The notes: generated by a model from the sequence alone, not told the origin. 64,000 nucleotides of DNA from Mesorhizobium sp. AR07 (GCF_024746815.1 NZ_CP080525.1:3404501-3468500), one strand, 5' to 3'. Shown: positions 52,157-61,397, counted from the first letter of the stretch. A program made the numbers and translations.

Positions 52157-52197
52157 TGCCATTGTCCCGAAACCGCTGCGCACTTTTGGGCGACACG
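52157..52197. repeat. Rhizobial palindromic repeat upstream of the dedA-like gene
   Basis: CATTGTCCCGAAACCGCTGCGCACTTTTGGGCGACACG in short form: TGTCCC-AAACCGCTG-GCACTTTTGGGCGACA. An inverted copy lies just downstream of the same gene at 52801-52846. Confidence 0.7.
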
Positions 52198-52211
52198 CAT
52201 TAGGAGTGCCG

Positions 52212-52799
52212 ATGCTTCGCGGATTGTACAACTGGACCTTGTCGCTGGCGGCGAGCAAATCCGCCGAGTGGTGGCTCGCCTTCATCGCTTTCGTCGAAAG
52301 CTCGGTGTTTCTGGTGCCGGCCGACGTGCTCTATCTGCCGATGGCGCTGTCGCGGCCGGAGCGCGCCTACCGCTACGCGCTGATCGCCACCGTCGCTTCG
52401 GTGCTGGGCGGCATCGCCGGCTGGTTCATCGGCCACTATGCCTATGATGCGGTGGCGAGGCCGATCCTCGAATTCTACGGCAAGTATGACGAGTTCGAGA
52501 AGCTGCGCGCGGGGGCGGGCACGGGCTTCATCATCCTGATGCTGATCACCTCCGGTGCGGCCCATCTGCCCCCGATCAAGGTCGTGACCATCCTGTCCGG
52601 CGTTATCGGCGTCAATCTGGCGCTGTTCATCGTGCTGGCGATCGTCGCGCGCGGCGCCCGCTTCCTGCTCTTGGCCTGGCTGCTGCGCCGCTATGGCGAG
52701 CCGATCCGCGAGTTCATCGAAAAGCGCCTCGGACTGATCGCCGGTGCTGCGGCGGCTGCCCTGATTTTGCTCTATATCCTGGTCAAATACGCGCTCTAG
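52212..52799 (+). CDS. YqaA/DedA-family membrane protein
   Basis: A 195-residue SNARE-associated/VTT-domain protein with EWWLAFIAFVESSVFLVPAD, YALIATVASVLGGIAGWFIG, the conserved G-rich FIILMLITSGAAHLPPIKV loop and a C-terminal helix. ATG 52212 follows TAGGAG. The family probably moves phospholipids or supports membrane homeostasis. It is bracketed by two inverted copies of a rhizobial repeat and precedes dsbB by 77 bp. Confidence 0.87.
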   Translation: MLRGLYNWTLSLAASKSAEWWLAFIAFVESSVFLVPADVLYLPMALSRPERAYRYALIATVASVLGGIAGWFIGHYAYDAVARPILEFYGKYDEFEKLRAGAGTGFIILMLITSGAAHLPPIKVVTILSGVIGVNLALFIVLAIVARGARFLLLAWLLRRYGEPIREFIEKRLGLIAGAAAAALILLYILVKYAL

Positions 52800-52800
52800 T

Positions 52801-52846
52801 CCATGTCGCCCAAAAGTGCTCAGCGGTTTTGGGACAACGACATGGA
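52801..52846. repeat. Rhizobial palindromic repeat downstream of the dedA-like gene
   Basis: CCATGTCGCCCAAAAGTGCT then CAGCGGTTTTGGGACAACGACATGG, which is the inverse of 52157-52197 and has CCATGTCG/CGACATGG ends. Confidence 0.75.
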
Positions 52847-52876
52847 CGAAGGTATCGAGCGCGGCGAACGCAACGG

Positions 52877-53407
52877 ATGAAAGACACGATGACAGCGACC
52901 ATGAATGCCGACGCTGGACGCCAGCGGACCCGGGCGGCCTTGTTTCTCGCTGTTGCCATGGCCGCGACCGTCGGCTCGGCACTGGGCTTCCAGTATCTTG
53001 GCGGCTACATCCCTTGCCACCTCTGCCTGGAACAGCGCACGCCCTACTACATCGGCGTGCCGCTGATGCTGCTGGCGGTGATTGCATCCATGCTGCACGC
53101 GCCGGCATGGCTGACGCGCGGCCTGCTGGCCATTGGCGGCCTGCTGATGCTCTACGGCCTCTATCTCGGCGTCTATCACTCCGGCGTCGAATGGCAGTGG
53201 TGGGCCGGCCCGACCGATTGCACCGCCGGCGCCGGGCCGGTCGACACCGGCGGCAAGGGCGTGCTCGACGCGCTCGACAAATTCGTGCCGCCGTCCTGCG
53301 ACAAGGCGGCGCTGCGCATCCTCGGCCTGTCGCTGGCCGGCTGGAACGCCATCGCCAGCCTGATCCTGGCCGCCGTCGCCTTCCGTGGCGCTCTCACCCG
53401 CGACTGA
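52877..53407 (+). CDS. dsbB: Disulfide bond formation protein B family
   Basis: A 176-residue inner-membrane protein with four helices. The first redox pair is in GGYIPCHLCLEQRTPYYIG (CxxC) and the second pair is Cys in GPTDCTAG and VPPSCDKAA, as in alphaproteobacterial DsbB. It reoxidises DsbA-type thiol oxidases using quinone. Start is ATG 52877; the frame extends upstream into the repeat without support. Confidence 0.87.
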   Translation: MKDTMTATMNADAGRQRTRAALFLAVAMAATVGSALGFQYLGGYIPCHLCLEQRTPYYIGVPLMLLAVIASMLHAPAWLTRGLLAIGGLLMLYGLYLGVYHSGVEWQWWAGPTDCTAGAGPVDTGGKGVLDALDKFVPPSCDKAALRILGLSLAGWNAIASLILAAVAFRGALTRD

Positions 53408-53469
53408 GCCAGGGCGAATGAGCGGCGCGACGCAGGGTTCGAGCAAAAATTCGGCAGGCTGAGTCGGAT

Positions 53470-53540
53470 GGCGCGGCTTTCGAGAACCGGAGCGGAGCGT
53501 ACTTAAGTACGTGAGCACCGGAAGCGCAGAAAGCCGCGCC
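53470..53540. repeat. Rhizobial interspersed repeat with TACTTAAGTA core, copy 1
   Basis: GGCGCGGCTTTC ... GAACCGGAGCGGAGCGTACT / AAGTACGTGAGCACCGGAAG ... GAAAGCCGCGCC, a long palindrome. A second copy in the opposite orientation lies at 61266-61327 between etfB and etfA. Confidence 0.75.
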
Positions 53541-53572
53541 AGGCGGCCAGCATGGCGGATTTGTGTCGAACT

Positions 53573-54130
53573 CTATGGTTCGAGTTCGACATCCCAGTAC
53601 AGATAATCCATCCAGCTCTCATGCAGATGGTTGGGCGGGAACAGGCGGCCGTTGTTGTGCAAATCGTGCACCGTCGGCTGGTAGGGTTTCTGCAGCGGCC
53701 ACATCTTGGCGTGCGACGGCATCATGCCGCCCTTCCTGAGATTGCAGGGCGAGCAGGCTGCAACGACATTCTCCCAGGTCGTGGCCCCTCCGCGATGGCG
53801 CGGGATGACGTGATCGAAAGTCAGATCCTCCGGCGTGCCGCAATACTGGCATTGGAAGCGGTCGCGCAGGAAGACGTTGAAGCGGGTGAAGGCCGGATGC
53901 CTGGACGGCTTCACATAGGCCTTCAGGCTAACGACACTCGGCAGCCTCATCGAGAAGGTCGGCGAGGAGACGGCGTGCTCATATTCGGCGACGATGTTCA
54001 CCCGGTCGAGGAACACCGCCTTGATGGCATCCTGCCAGGACCAGAGCGACAAAGGGTAATAGCTGAGCGGACGGTAATCCGCATTCAGCACCAGTGCTGG
54101 AAGCCCATCCGGAGATACGGCAACCGTCAC
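53573..54130 (-). CDS. HNH endonuclease family protein
   Basis: A 185-residue protein with FLRDRFQCQYCG, LTFDHVIPRHRGG, NVVAACSPCNLRKG, giving a zinc CxxC...CxxC frame around the HNH His-Asn residues. The N-terminus (GLPALVLNADYRPLSYYPLS) is typical of the conserved alphaproteobacterial single-copy HNH family. It should be a DNase or nickase of unknown role; gene neighbours are housekeeping. Confidence 0.9.
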   Translation of the reverse strand: MTVAVSPDGLPALVLNADYRPLSYYPLSLWSWQDAIKAVFLDRVNIVAEYEHAVSSPTFSMRLPSVVSLKAYVKPSRHPAFTRFNVFLRDRFQCQYCGTPEDLTFDHVIPRHRGGATTWENVVAACSPCNLRKGGMMPSHAKMWPLQKPYQPTVHDLHNNGRLFPPNHLHESWMDYLYWDVELEP

Positions 54131-54258
54131 GTGTTTACCTCCTTGGTTCTAGACCCGAACGGCGCGGATACTGTAAGCCTGACATGACAGGGATGTGAAG
54201 CGGATTGTCGCGTCGCTGAAGCGCCAAAAATGAATGATTTTTATGCTTTTTCGCGGAT

Positions 54259-54900
54259 TCAGGCCGGTGGCGCGGCGTCCCGCCCCCTGGTTTCGCGATA
54301 ATACGACCAGAAAAGCCGCGATGCGACACCTCGCCACGGGCTCCATGATTCGGCCAAGGCGATCAGTGTTTTCTCCGGCGGACGCGGCTCGATGCCGAGC
54401 GCGTGGCCGACCGCGCTCTGCAAGGCGACGTCGCGCGCCGGAAAAATATCGGGGTGCCCGGCGGCAAACAACAGATACACTTCCGCCGTCCATGGGCCGA
54501 TGCCAGACACCGCCGTCATCGCCGCGATCGCCTCCTGGGCATCGAGCGAACAGAGGTGATGAAGATCGAGCCCGTCGTCCACCGCCTGGGCAATGGCGAT
54601 CAGGCCGCGCTGTTTCGGCCGCGACAGCCCAGCCTCGCGAAACATATCTTCGCCGGCAGCAAGGATCGCCTGCGGCGTCAGCGGATCGACGAGTTTGATC
54701 AGCCGGCCGAAGATCGCATCGGCGCTGGCGCGCGACACCTGCTGCGAGACGACGATCGAGGCCAGGCTCCGGAACCCCGGCTCGGAGAGCCGCAGCGGCA
54801 CCTCGCCGGCCATGCCGCGCACCTTTTCGAGGCGCGGGTCGATCACGCAAAGCGCATCGAGCCCCCGGGCAATGTCGTCTGATGTGGCGATGCGCTGCAT
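54259..54900 (-). CDS. DNA-3-methyladenine glycosylase II (AlkA-like, HhH-GPD)
   Basis: A 213-residue glycosylase with FRSLASIVVSQQVSRASADA, a helix-hairpin-helix AMTAVSGIGPWTAEVYLLF and the catalytic Asp in FPARDVALQ. It removes alkylated bases from DNA. ATG 54900 follows AAGGAAC. It is divergent from the gluQRS gene 73 bp away. Confidence 0.9.
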   Translation of the reverse strand: MQRIATSDDIARGLDALCVIDPRLEKVRGMAGEVPLRLSEPGFRSLASIVVSQQVSRASADAIFGRLIKLVDPLTPQAILAAGEDMFREAGLSRPKQRGLIAIAQAVDDGLDLHHLCSLDAQEAIAAMTAVSGIGPWTAEVYLLFAAGHPDIFPARDVALQSAVGHALGIEPRPPEKTLIALAESWSPWRGVASRLFWSYYRETRGRDAAPPA

Positions 54901-54973
54901 GCTTTCTTGTTCCTTGACCCCTGACAAGGTAGCAATTGGCGAAGCGCCGCAAAACAGGATTGCCGCCTGAGAG

Positions 54974-55849
54974 ATGACACTCCTGACATTCCGCTTCGCG
55001 CCCAGCCCCAACGGCGAGCTGCATCTCGGCCATGCCTATTCGGCACTGCTCAATCAGCAATTGGCTGACGCCACCGGCGGTCGCCTGCTGCTGCGCATCG
55101 AGGACATCGACACGACGCGCTGCACGCCGCAATTCGAGGCCGGCCTGCTTGCCGATCTGAAATGGCTGGGACTTGGCTGGGACGTACCGGTGCGCCGCCA
55201 GTCCGAGCATTTCGCCGAGTACCGGGCGACACTTGACCGGCTGGTTCGGGACGAACTCGTCTATCCCGCCTTCATGAGCCGCGGCGAGATCCGCGCCTTC
55301 ATCACCGACAGCGAAAAGCGCGGACGCGACTGGCCGCGCGATCCCGACGGCGTGCCGCTCTACCCCGCCGCCGACAAGGCGCTGCCCGTGAAGGAACGCA
55401 AGCGAAGGATCGCCGAGAACGCGCCCTTCGCCTGGCGGCTGGACGTCGATGCGGCCATGGCGCATGTCGGCAAGGACCTGTCATGGGCCGAATTCGTCGA
55501 TGAGACGCTGTCGGCGACGCGCGCGATCGAAGCCCGCCCACAGGATTGGGGCGACGTGATCGTGGCGCGCCGCGACATCCCGACCAGCTACCACCTCGCC
55601 GTCGTCATGGACGATGCGCTGCAAGGCATCAGCCATGTCGTGCGCGGCCGTGATCTGTTTTCCGCCACCGGTGTGCAACGCCTGCTTCAGGAGATCCTTG
55701 GACTGCCGCAGCCGGCCTATTTTCATCATCGCCTCATCCTGGGGCCTGACGGACGAAAGCTGTCGAAGAGCCTCGGCGACACCGGCCTTGCCGCCTTGCG
55801 CCGTGCCGGTGCATCGCCGGACGACGTCAGGCGGATGGTCGGGTTTTGA
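54974..55849 (+). CDS. gluQRS: tRNA glutamyl-Q(34) synthetase GluQRS
   Basis: A 291-residue truncated glutamyl-tRNA synthetase. It has the class I motifs FAPSPNGELHLGHAYSALLN (HLGH for HIGH) and GRKLSKSLGD (KMSKS) and DIDTTR, but lacks the anticodon-binding domain, as expected for GluQRS. It attaches glutamate to queuosine at tRNA-Asp position 34. Confidence 0.93.
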   Translation: MTLLTFRFAPSPNGELHLGHAYSALLNQQLADATGGRLLLRIEDIDTTRCTPQFEAGLLADLKWLGLGWDVPVRRQSEHFAEYRATLDRLVRDELVYPAFMSRGEIRAFITDSEKRGRDWPRDPDGVPLYPAADKALPVKERKRRIAENAPFAWRLDVDAAMAHVGKDLSWAEFVDETLSATRAIEARPQDWGDVIVARRDIPTSYHLAVVMDDALQGISHVVRGRDLFSATGVQRLLQEILGLPQPAYFHHRLILGPDGRKLSKSLGDTGLAALRRAGASPDDVRRMVGF

Positions 55850-55999
55850 TCCCGGCGAGGCCAGGGGAACCGCGTGGCGAATTCGCCGACCGTTGAATTC
55901 CGGTGACGCATGGATCAATGGTTTCGTTTTGCGCGCCGGCTTGAACCGCATTAGAGCATCGCCACGGTCAACTCTCCTCAGCACGGCGGTCTCTTGAAC

Positions 56000-56908
56000 A
56001 TGCACAGCATCAAGCGGTTCATCCCCGCCACCTTCGTCGTCCTGTGGGCGACCGGCTTCATCGGTGCGCGCTACGCCATGCCATGGGCGGAGCCGTTCAC
56101 CTTCCTCGCCGCGCGTTTCGTCCTGGCCGCCATCCTGCTCGCCGTCCTGATGCTCGTGCTGGGCTCGAAGAGAGCCACCCGCACTGAAGCGCTGCACGCC
56201 ACCGGCGCCGGCATCCTGATGCACGGAGTCTATCTCGGCGCCGTCTTCTGGGCCATCCACCGGGGCATGCCGGCCGGATTTTCGGCCCTCATCGTCGGCT
56301 TGCAGCCGCTGATCACGGCCGTGCTTGCCGGCAAATTTCTCGGCGAGGCGATCCTGCCGCGCCACTGGGCAGGCCTTGGCATCGGCCTCATCGGCATCGT
56401 CATCGTGCTGTGGCCCAAGCTCCTCGCGCTCGGCGGCGGCGTGACGGCGGCGACGTTGACAGCCTCGCTGGTCTCTGTGCTCGGCATGAGCGCCGGCACC
56501 ATCTGGCAGAAGCGCTTCGCCTCCGGCGGCGACCTCGTCGCGGCGACCATGTGGCAATATGTCGGCGGCGCATCGCTGATGATATTGGCCGCACTCGCCT
56601 TCGAAACGCACACGGTCGTCATCAACGGCGAATTGATCTTCGCCATGGCCTGGCTGGTGCTGGTGCTGTCGCTCGGCGCCATCTTCCTGCTGATGGTGAT
56701 GATCCGCGACGGCGAGATGTCGAAAGTCGCCTCGTTGTTCTATCTGGTGCCGGCGGTGACGGCCATCATCGCCTGGGCCTTGTTCGACGAGCAGCTCAAT
56801 GCGCTGCAGATCGCCGGCATGGTGATCGCGACATTTGGGGTTGGGCTGGCGACGGCTCGCCCGACCAAAGCATCGGGTCAGCCGACCCGGGCACGTGCCT
56901 CCAGGTAG
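56000..56908 (+). CDS. EamA/DMT-family transporter
   Basis: A 302-residue protein with ten predicted helices and two EamA halves, starting FIPATFVVLWATGFIGARYA and ending LFDEQLNALQIAGMVIATFGVGLA. Probably an exporter of amino acids or other metabolites. I chose ATG 56000 over TTG 55994. Its 3' end overlaps the convergent yihY gene by 31 bp. The 150 bp before it hold no gene. Confidence 0.88.
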   Translation: MHSIKRFIPATFVVLWATGFIGARYAMPWAEPFTFLAARFVLAAILLAVLMLVLGSKRATRTEALHATGAGILMHGVYLGAVFWAIHRGMPAGFSALIVGLQPLITAVLAGKFLGEAILPRHWAGLGIGLIGIVIVLWPKLLALGGGVTAATLTASLVSVLGMSAGTIWQKRFASGGDLVAATMWQYVGGASLMILAALAFETHTVVINGELIFAMAWLVLVLSLGAIFLLMVMIRDGEMSKVASLFYLVPAVTAIIAWALFDEQLNALQIAGMVIATFGVGLATARPTKASGQPTRARASR

Positions 56909-57726
56909 CGGCTGATCGCGGCATTGAGCTCGCCGCCGAGGATGAAGATCGCCGAGACCATGTAGAGGAAGACCACGGCGATCATGATCGAGGCGAGGCC
57001 GGCATAGGTCGTCACATAGGACGAGAAATGATCGAGATAGGTGGCGAAAATCGTCGATCCGACAAGCCATGCCACCAGTGTGAAGATGATCCCCGGCACC
57101 AGCGAGACGAAGCGGCGCTTGCCCGCCGGCAGCCAGAAATGGACAGCAAACAATCCGCCGACGATGACCGCCGAGGCGATGACATAACGCCATAGCGTGA
57201 TGGTGCCCATATAGGGCTTGATGCCTTCGATATGGGCTTCGGCGAGCCGCGCCAGCAGCGGCGCGAACACCAGGAGTACGCTGATCGCCAGGAAACCGGC
57301 CGTCGCGATCAGCACGAAGATGATGCTCTGCACGCGGCGATAGATGATGCCGCGCGTTTCCGAGACGCGATAGGCGCGGTTGAGCGACGTGCGCAGCGCC
57401 TCGATGCCGTTCGAGGCAAAATAGGCGGCAAGCACCACGCCATAGGTCAAAAGGTCGCTGCGGCGGACGGTGAGCACATTGAGCACTTCGCGCGCGATAG
57501 GCTTGGCAATCTGTTCGGGCCAGGTGTCGAACACCAGATGCACGGCCGTGTCCGAGAACGCCTGCGCGCCCAGGAAGCTCGCCAGCGTGGTGGCAAAGAT
57601 CAGGAATGGGAACAGCGCCATCAGCGAGGTGATCGCCAGATGGCTGGCCATCGCCCAGCCGTCATCGGTGTTGAAGTGGCCAAGCGCGTCGTAGAGAACC
57701 CGCTTGAGGGCTACGATCTTCCGCAT
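56878..57726 (-). CDS. YihY/BrkB-family inner-membrane protein
   Basis: A 282-residue protein with about six helices and the YihY landmarks DDGWAMASHLAITSLMALFPFL, YFASNGIEALRTSLNRAYRV, KRRFVSLVPGIIFTLVAWLV and YAGLASIMIAVVFLYMVSAI. It was once called ribonuclease BN, an assignment since abandoned. Start is ATG 57726 with GAGGGA nine bases upstream. Confidence 0.88.
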   Translation of the reverse strand: MRKIVALKRVLYDALGHFNTDDGWAMASHLAITSLMALFPFLIFATTLASFLGAQAFSDTAVHLVFDTWPEQIAKPIAREVLNVLTVRRSDLLTYGVVLAAYFASNGIEALRTSLNRAYRVSETRGIIYRRVQSIIFVLIATAGFLAISVLLVFAPLLARLAEAHIEGIKPYMGTITLWRYVIASAVIVGGLFAVHFWLPAGKRRFVSLVPGIIFTLVAWLVGSTIFATYLDHFSSYVTTYAGLASIMIAVVFLYMVSAIFILGGELNAAISRYLEARARVG

Positions 57727-57785
57727 TGAGAACCGCGTCCCTCCAATTGTCTCCACGCCGCGAATATGGGAAGGGATTGCGGCAA

Positions 57786-58652
57786 ATGGCAACCCTTGGC
57801 GAAACCACGAACAGTCCGGCGCAAGAGTTGCGCTCGATCATCGTCACCGGCGCATCTTCGGGAATAGGCGCCCATTGCGCCCGCGCGTTGCAGGCGGAAG
57901 GCTGGCGGGTGTTCGCAACGGCGCGCAAGCCGGAAGACATTGCCGCACTGGAAGCCGACGGCATCGAGGCTTTCTACCTCGACTACAGCGAACCGGACTC
58001 CATCGCGGCACTGGTGACGGCCGCGCTCGATCGCACCGGCGGCCGGCTCGATGCCCTGTTCAACAATGGCGCCTATGCGCAAGCCGGCGCCGTCGAGGAT
58101 CTGCCGGTGGCGGCGCTCAGGGAGCAATTCGAGGCGAATTTCTTCGGTTGGCATGATCTGACCCGCCGTCTGATGCCGGTGATGCGCCGCCAGGGTCATG
58201 GCCGCATCGTCCACTGCTCGTCGATCCTCGGTCTTGCGCCGGTGCGCTTTCGCGGCGCCTATTCGGCATCGAAACACGCGTTGGAAGGTCTGATGCTGTG
58301 TCTGCATCAGGAGCTCAGGGGCAGCGGCATCCATGTCTCGCTGATCGAGCCGGGACCGGTAACGTCGAAAATCGCCAGCAACGCGCTTCCGTGGTTTCTA
58401 AAGAACATCGATCACGAGAATTCGGTCCACCGCCTCGACTATGAGGCGCAACTGGAAAGGCTGCGGGCCGGCGGCAGCACGTCGCGGCTGAAACCAGGCC
58501 CGGAAGTGGTGCATGCGGCGCTGCGCCATGCACTTCTGTCGCGGCGCCCGCGTCCGCACTATGTGGTAACAGTGCCGGCCAGGATCGGCGTCATGCTCAA
58601 ACGCATCCTGCCGGCATCGATGCTCTACCGCTTCCTTGCCGAACGCGCCTGA
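57786..58652 (+). CDS. Short-chain dehydrogenase/reductase
   Basis: A 288-residue SDR with IIVTGASSGIGAHCARALQ, FATARKPED (Arg suggesting NADP), NNGAYAQAG, HCSSILG and the catalytic YSASKHA. The longer C-terminus resembles retinol-dehydrogenase-like SDRs of rhizobia. Start is ATG 57786 after GGAAGGGA. It is divergent from yihY (59 bp apart). Confidence 0.88.
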   Translation: MATLGETTNSPAQELRSIIVTGASSGIGAHCARALQAEGWRVFATARKPEDIAALEADGIEAFYLDYSEPDSIAALVTAALDRTGGRLDALFNNGAYAQAGAVEDLPVAALREQFEANFFGWHDLTRRLMPVMRRQGHGRIVHCSSILGLAPVRFRGAYSASKHALEGLMLCLHQELRGSGIHVSLIEPGPVTSKIASNALPWFLKNIDHENSVHRLDYEAQLERLRAGGSTSRLKPGPEVVHAALRHALLSRRPRPHYVVTVPARIGVMLKRILPASMLYRFLAERA

Positions 58653-58675
58653 ACCAACCGAACTGGGAACACACC

Positions 58676-58867
58676 ATGGGAACCGTCTTCAACATCCTCG
58701 CCATTCTGGTCATGGTCGCTGTGGTGATCGTGCTTGTTCGCGGCCTCATCAACATGATGCGCGGCGGTTCCGGCGTCACCTCGAACAAGCTGATGCAGGC
58801 GCGTGTTCTGCTGCAGGCCGTGGCGCTGGCGCTGATCCTGCTGGCGGTGTATTTCACCCGCAAGTGA
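58676..58867 (+). CDS. Twin transmembrane helix small protein (HIG1-like)
   Basis: A 63-residue protein with two helices: ILAILVMVAVVIVLVRGLIN and LLQAVALALILLAVYF, joined by MMRGGSGVTSNKLMQARV. This is the conserved alphaproteobacterial HIG_1_N/twin-TM protein, related to respiratory supercomplex factors. It lies just before the cobalamin adenosyltransferase gene, as is usual in rhizobia. Confidence 0.85.
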   Translation: MGTVFNILAILVMVAVVIVLVRGLINMMRGGSGVTSNKLMQARVLLQAVALALILLAVYFTRK

Positions 58868-58893
58868 GGGATATCGGCCGCTGGGGAGGCGAC

Positions 58894-59475
58894 GTGGTCA
58901 AGCTCAACAAGATCTACACCCGCACCGGCGATGACGGCACCACGGGCCTCGGCACCGGCGAAAGGCGGCTGAAATCCGACTTGCGGGTGGACGCCTACGG
59001 CACGGTCGACGAAGCCAATGCCTGCATCGGCATCGCCCGGGTCCACACGGCGACAACCTACCCGGCAATCGACGCCATGCTTTCCCGCATCCAGAACGAC
59101 CTTTTCGACCTCGGCGCCGACCTCGCCGTTCCCGATGACGGCAAGCCCCTCGGATATGAGCCGCTGCGCATCATCGCCACGCAGACTGACCGGATCGAAA
59201 AGGATATCGACCTGCTCAACAAGGATCTTCAGCCGCTCAAATCCTTCGTTCTGAACGGCGGCACGCCGGCCGCCGCCGCCTTGCACCTCGCCCGCACGGT
59301 GGCACGGCGGGCCGAGCGGCTGATGGTGGCGCTGGCCCAGGATCCGCGCGAGCACGTCAACCGCGACGGGCTGAAATACATCAACCGCGTCTCGGATTTC
59401 CTGTTTGCCGCCGCCCGGGCGGTCAATGACAATGGAAATGCCGACGTGCTATGGGTTCCCGGCAAGAACCGCTGA
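58894..59475 (+). CDS. Cob(I)yrinic acid a,c-diamide adenosyltransferase (PduO type)
   Basis: A 193-residue ATP:cob(I)alamin adenosyltransferase. The N-terminal ATP site is KIYTRTGDDGTTGLGTGERR and is followed by KSDLRVDAYGTVDEANACIG; the C-terminal part has ARTVARRAERLM and the cobalamin-site NRVSDFLFAAAR. It starts with GTG 58894 after GGGGAGG. It makes coenzyme B12 from cob(I)alamin. Confidence 0.9.
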   Translation: MVKLNKIYTRTGDDGTTGLGTGERRLKSDLRVDAYGTVDEANACIGIARVHTATTYPAIDAMLSRIQNDLFDLGADLAVPDDGKPLGYEPLRIIATQTDRIEKDIDLLNKDLQPLKSFVLNGGTPAAAALHLARTVARRAERLMVALAQDPREHVNRDGLKYINRVSDFLFAAARAVNDNGNADVLWVPGKNR

Positions 59476-59503
59476 TTGTCGAAAGCGGAAGAGGGCCTGG
59501 GGA

Positions 59504-60304
59504 ATGTTCATCCCGCTTTACGACACCAACAGGCTGCGCCACATCAGGCTGCAATATGTGACGATCGGGCTGATCGTGGTCAACGCCCTGGTCTATTGCG
59601 CCACATCGCTCGGCGGGGAGAACTTCACCAATGCCGCGGTGCTTGGCCTAGGCTTCATCCCGTCGGTCGTTCACAACACCGCCGAGCTCGACCCTCGTTT
59701 TGTCGTCATCCCCGCGAGCCTGAGCTACCTCACCTATTCCTTCCTGCATGCCGACATCTTTCACCTCGGCGGCAACATGCTGTTTTTGTGGGTGTTCGGC
59801 GACAATGTCGAGGATGCGCTCGGTCACATCCGCTACCTCATCTTCTACCTGTTGTGCGCCGTCGCGGGAGCCGCCTTCCAGAGCTTCGTCGCCTGGGACT
59901 CGCAGGTGCCGCTGATCGGCGCGTCCGGCGCCATCGCCGGCGTGGTCGTCGCCTATCTGATCCTTTATCCCAGGGTGAAGGTCTGGGTGCTGGCCTTTGC
60001 CCGTATCCCTCTGCGCATTCCGGCCTTCATCCCGCTCATTCTGTGGGTACTCTTCCAGGTGGTGATGTTTGCCGCCGGCGGCGAGGACCAGATTTCCTGG
60101 GCCTGCCACATCGGCGGCATCATCGCCGGCGCCATTCTGGTGCTCGTCTTGCGCAGCCGTGGCGTGCCGCTGTTTGCTCCCGCTGACCAGGATGACGCCG
60201 CTGCTGCTCCCGAACAGCCTGCGGTTGCTGCTGAGCCGGTAAGGCCTCAGCCACCCGCCACGCCGACTCGCTGGGGGCGAGGAAACGCTTCCAATCCGGA
60301 CTGA
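59504..60304 (+). CDS. Rhomboid-family intramembrane serine protease
   Basis: A 266-residue rhomboid with six helices. HLGGNMLFLWVFGDNVEDALG carries the oxyanion Asn, GASGAIAGVVVAYL the catalytic Ser, and WACHIGGIIAGAI the catalytic His. The C-terminal about 45 residues are Pro/Ala-rich and cytoplasmic. Start is ATG 59504. The 183 bp after it, before etfB, are noncoding. Confidence 0.9.
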   Translation: MFIPLYDTNRLRHIRLQYVTIGLIVVNALVYCATSLGGENFTNAAVLGLGFIPSVVHNTAELDPRFVVIPASLSYLTYSFLHADIFHLGGNMLFLWVFGDNVEDALGHIRYLIFYLLCAVAGAAFQSFVAWDSQVPLIGASGAIAGVVVAYLILYPRVKVWVLAFARIPLRIPAFIPLILWVLFQVVMFAAGGEDQISWACHIGGIIAGAILVLVLRSRGVPLFAPADQDDAAAAPEQPAVAAEPVRPQPPATPTRWGRGNASNPD

Positions 60305-60486
60305 ACCGATTTGAGCGGCTTGCTGCGTATTGACGTGCAGTGTTGCCGCAACTACGGAAACGTCTCCGTCTGAGCCCAAGGCGGGCAAAGACCAGAATTT
60401 CCATCCGGAATGTCGGCTTTCGACAACTCAGAAAGGGCGCGGACTGTTATAGCGCGCCCAACTATCTCAAGAGAGGTGACAGGCAA

Positions 60487-61236
60487 ATGAAGATCCTTGT
60501 GCCCGTGAAGCGGGTTGTGGATGCGAACGTGAAGGTTCGCGTGAAGGCTGATGGTTCGGCGGTTGAGCTGGCCAATGTGAAGATGGCGATGAACCCGTTC
60601 GACGAGATCGCGGTCGAAGAAGCGATCCGGCTGAAGGAAGCCGGCAAGGCGGACGAAATCATCGTCGTTTCGATCGGCCCGCAGCAGGCGCAGGAAACCC
60701 TGCGCACCGCGCTCGCCATGGGCGCCGATCGCGCCATCCTGGTCAAGACCGACGAGCAGACCGAGCCGCTCGGCGTCGCCAAGGTGCTGAAGGGTGTCGT
60801 GGAGGCCGAACAGCCCGGCCTCGTCATCCTCGGCAAGCAGGCGATCGACGACGACAGCAACCAGACCGGCCAGATGCTGGCAGCACTCCTTGGCTGGGCG
60901 CAGGGCACTTTCGCCTCCAAGGTGGTGATCGATGGCGACAAGGCCAAGGTGACGCGCGAAGTCGACGGCGGCCTGCAGACGGTGGAGTTGAAGATGCCGG
61001 CGATCGTCACCGCCGACCTTCGCCTCAACCAGCCGCGCTATGCCTCTTTGCCCAACATCATGAAGGCCAAGAAGAAGCAGCTCGACGAGAAGAGCCCGGC
61101 CGACTACGGCGCCGACGTCAAGCCGCGGCTGAAGGTCATCAAGACCGAGGAGCCGAGCGGCCGCAAGGCAGGCGTCAAGGTTAAGAGCGTCGCCGAGCTG
61201 GTCGACAAGCTCAAGAATGAAGCCGGCGTGTTGTAA
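60487..61236 (+). CDS. etfB: Electron transfer flavoprotein, beta subunit
   Basis: A 249-residue EtfB with [59 protein letters not shown] and the conserved [22 protein letters not shown] signature. It binds AMP and pairs with EtfA to carry electrons from acyl-CoA dehydrogenases to ETF-QO. The ATG has AGAGGTG upstream. Confidence 0.96.
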   Translation: MKILVPVKRVVDANVKVRVKADGSAVELANVKMAMNPFDEIAVEEAIRLKEAGKADEIIVVSIGPQQAQETLRTALAMGADRAILVKTDEQTEPLGVAKVLKGVVEAEQPGLVILGKQAIDDDSNQTGQMLAALLGWAQGTFASKVVIDGDKAKVTREVDGGLQTVELKMPAIVTADLRLNQPRYASLPNIMKAKKKQLDEKSPADYGADVKPRLKVIKTEEPSGRKAGVKVKSVAELVDKLKNEAGVL

Positions 61237-61265
61237 GGAATTCCGATGAGGCCGGCCTGCAAACG

Positions 61266-61327
61266 GTCGGCTTCTGCGCTTCCGGTGCTCACGTACAAGA
61301 GTACGCTCCGCTCCGGTTCTCGAAACC
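61266..61327. repeat. Rhizobial interspersed repeat, copy 2 (between etfB and etfA)
   Basis: CTTCTGCGCTTCCGGTGCTC then ACGTACAAGAGTACGCTCCGCTCCGGTTCTCG, the inverse of the element at 53470-53540. It separates two genes of one operon by 161 bp and would form a hairpin in the transcript. Confidence 0.75.
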
Positions 61328-61397
61328 AACCGTTTTCGGCTCGGCCTGATCGGAATTCAGGGAGCCTCGAAGACGAAAGTCAGGGAAACCAAATCTA

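Noticed and set aside
54149..55465. A 438-codon - strand frame across the glycosylase and gluQRS genes
   Set aside because: Overlaps both conserved genes in wrong frames; composition is Arg/Ala-rich without domains.
55481..57193. A 570-codon - strand frame across gluQRS, the EamA gene and part of yihY
   Set aside because: It runs antisense through two conserved genes and reads as His/Asp/Gly/Gln-rich noise.
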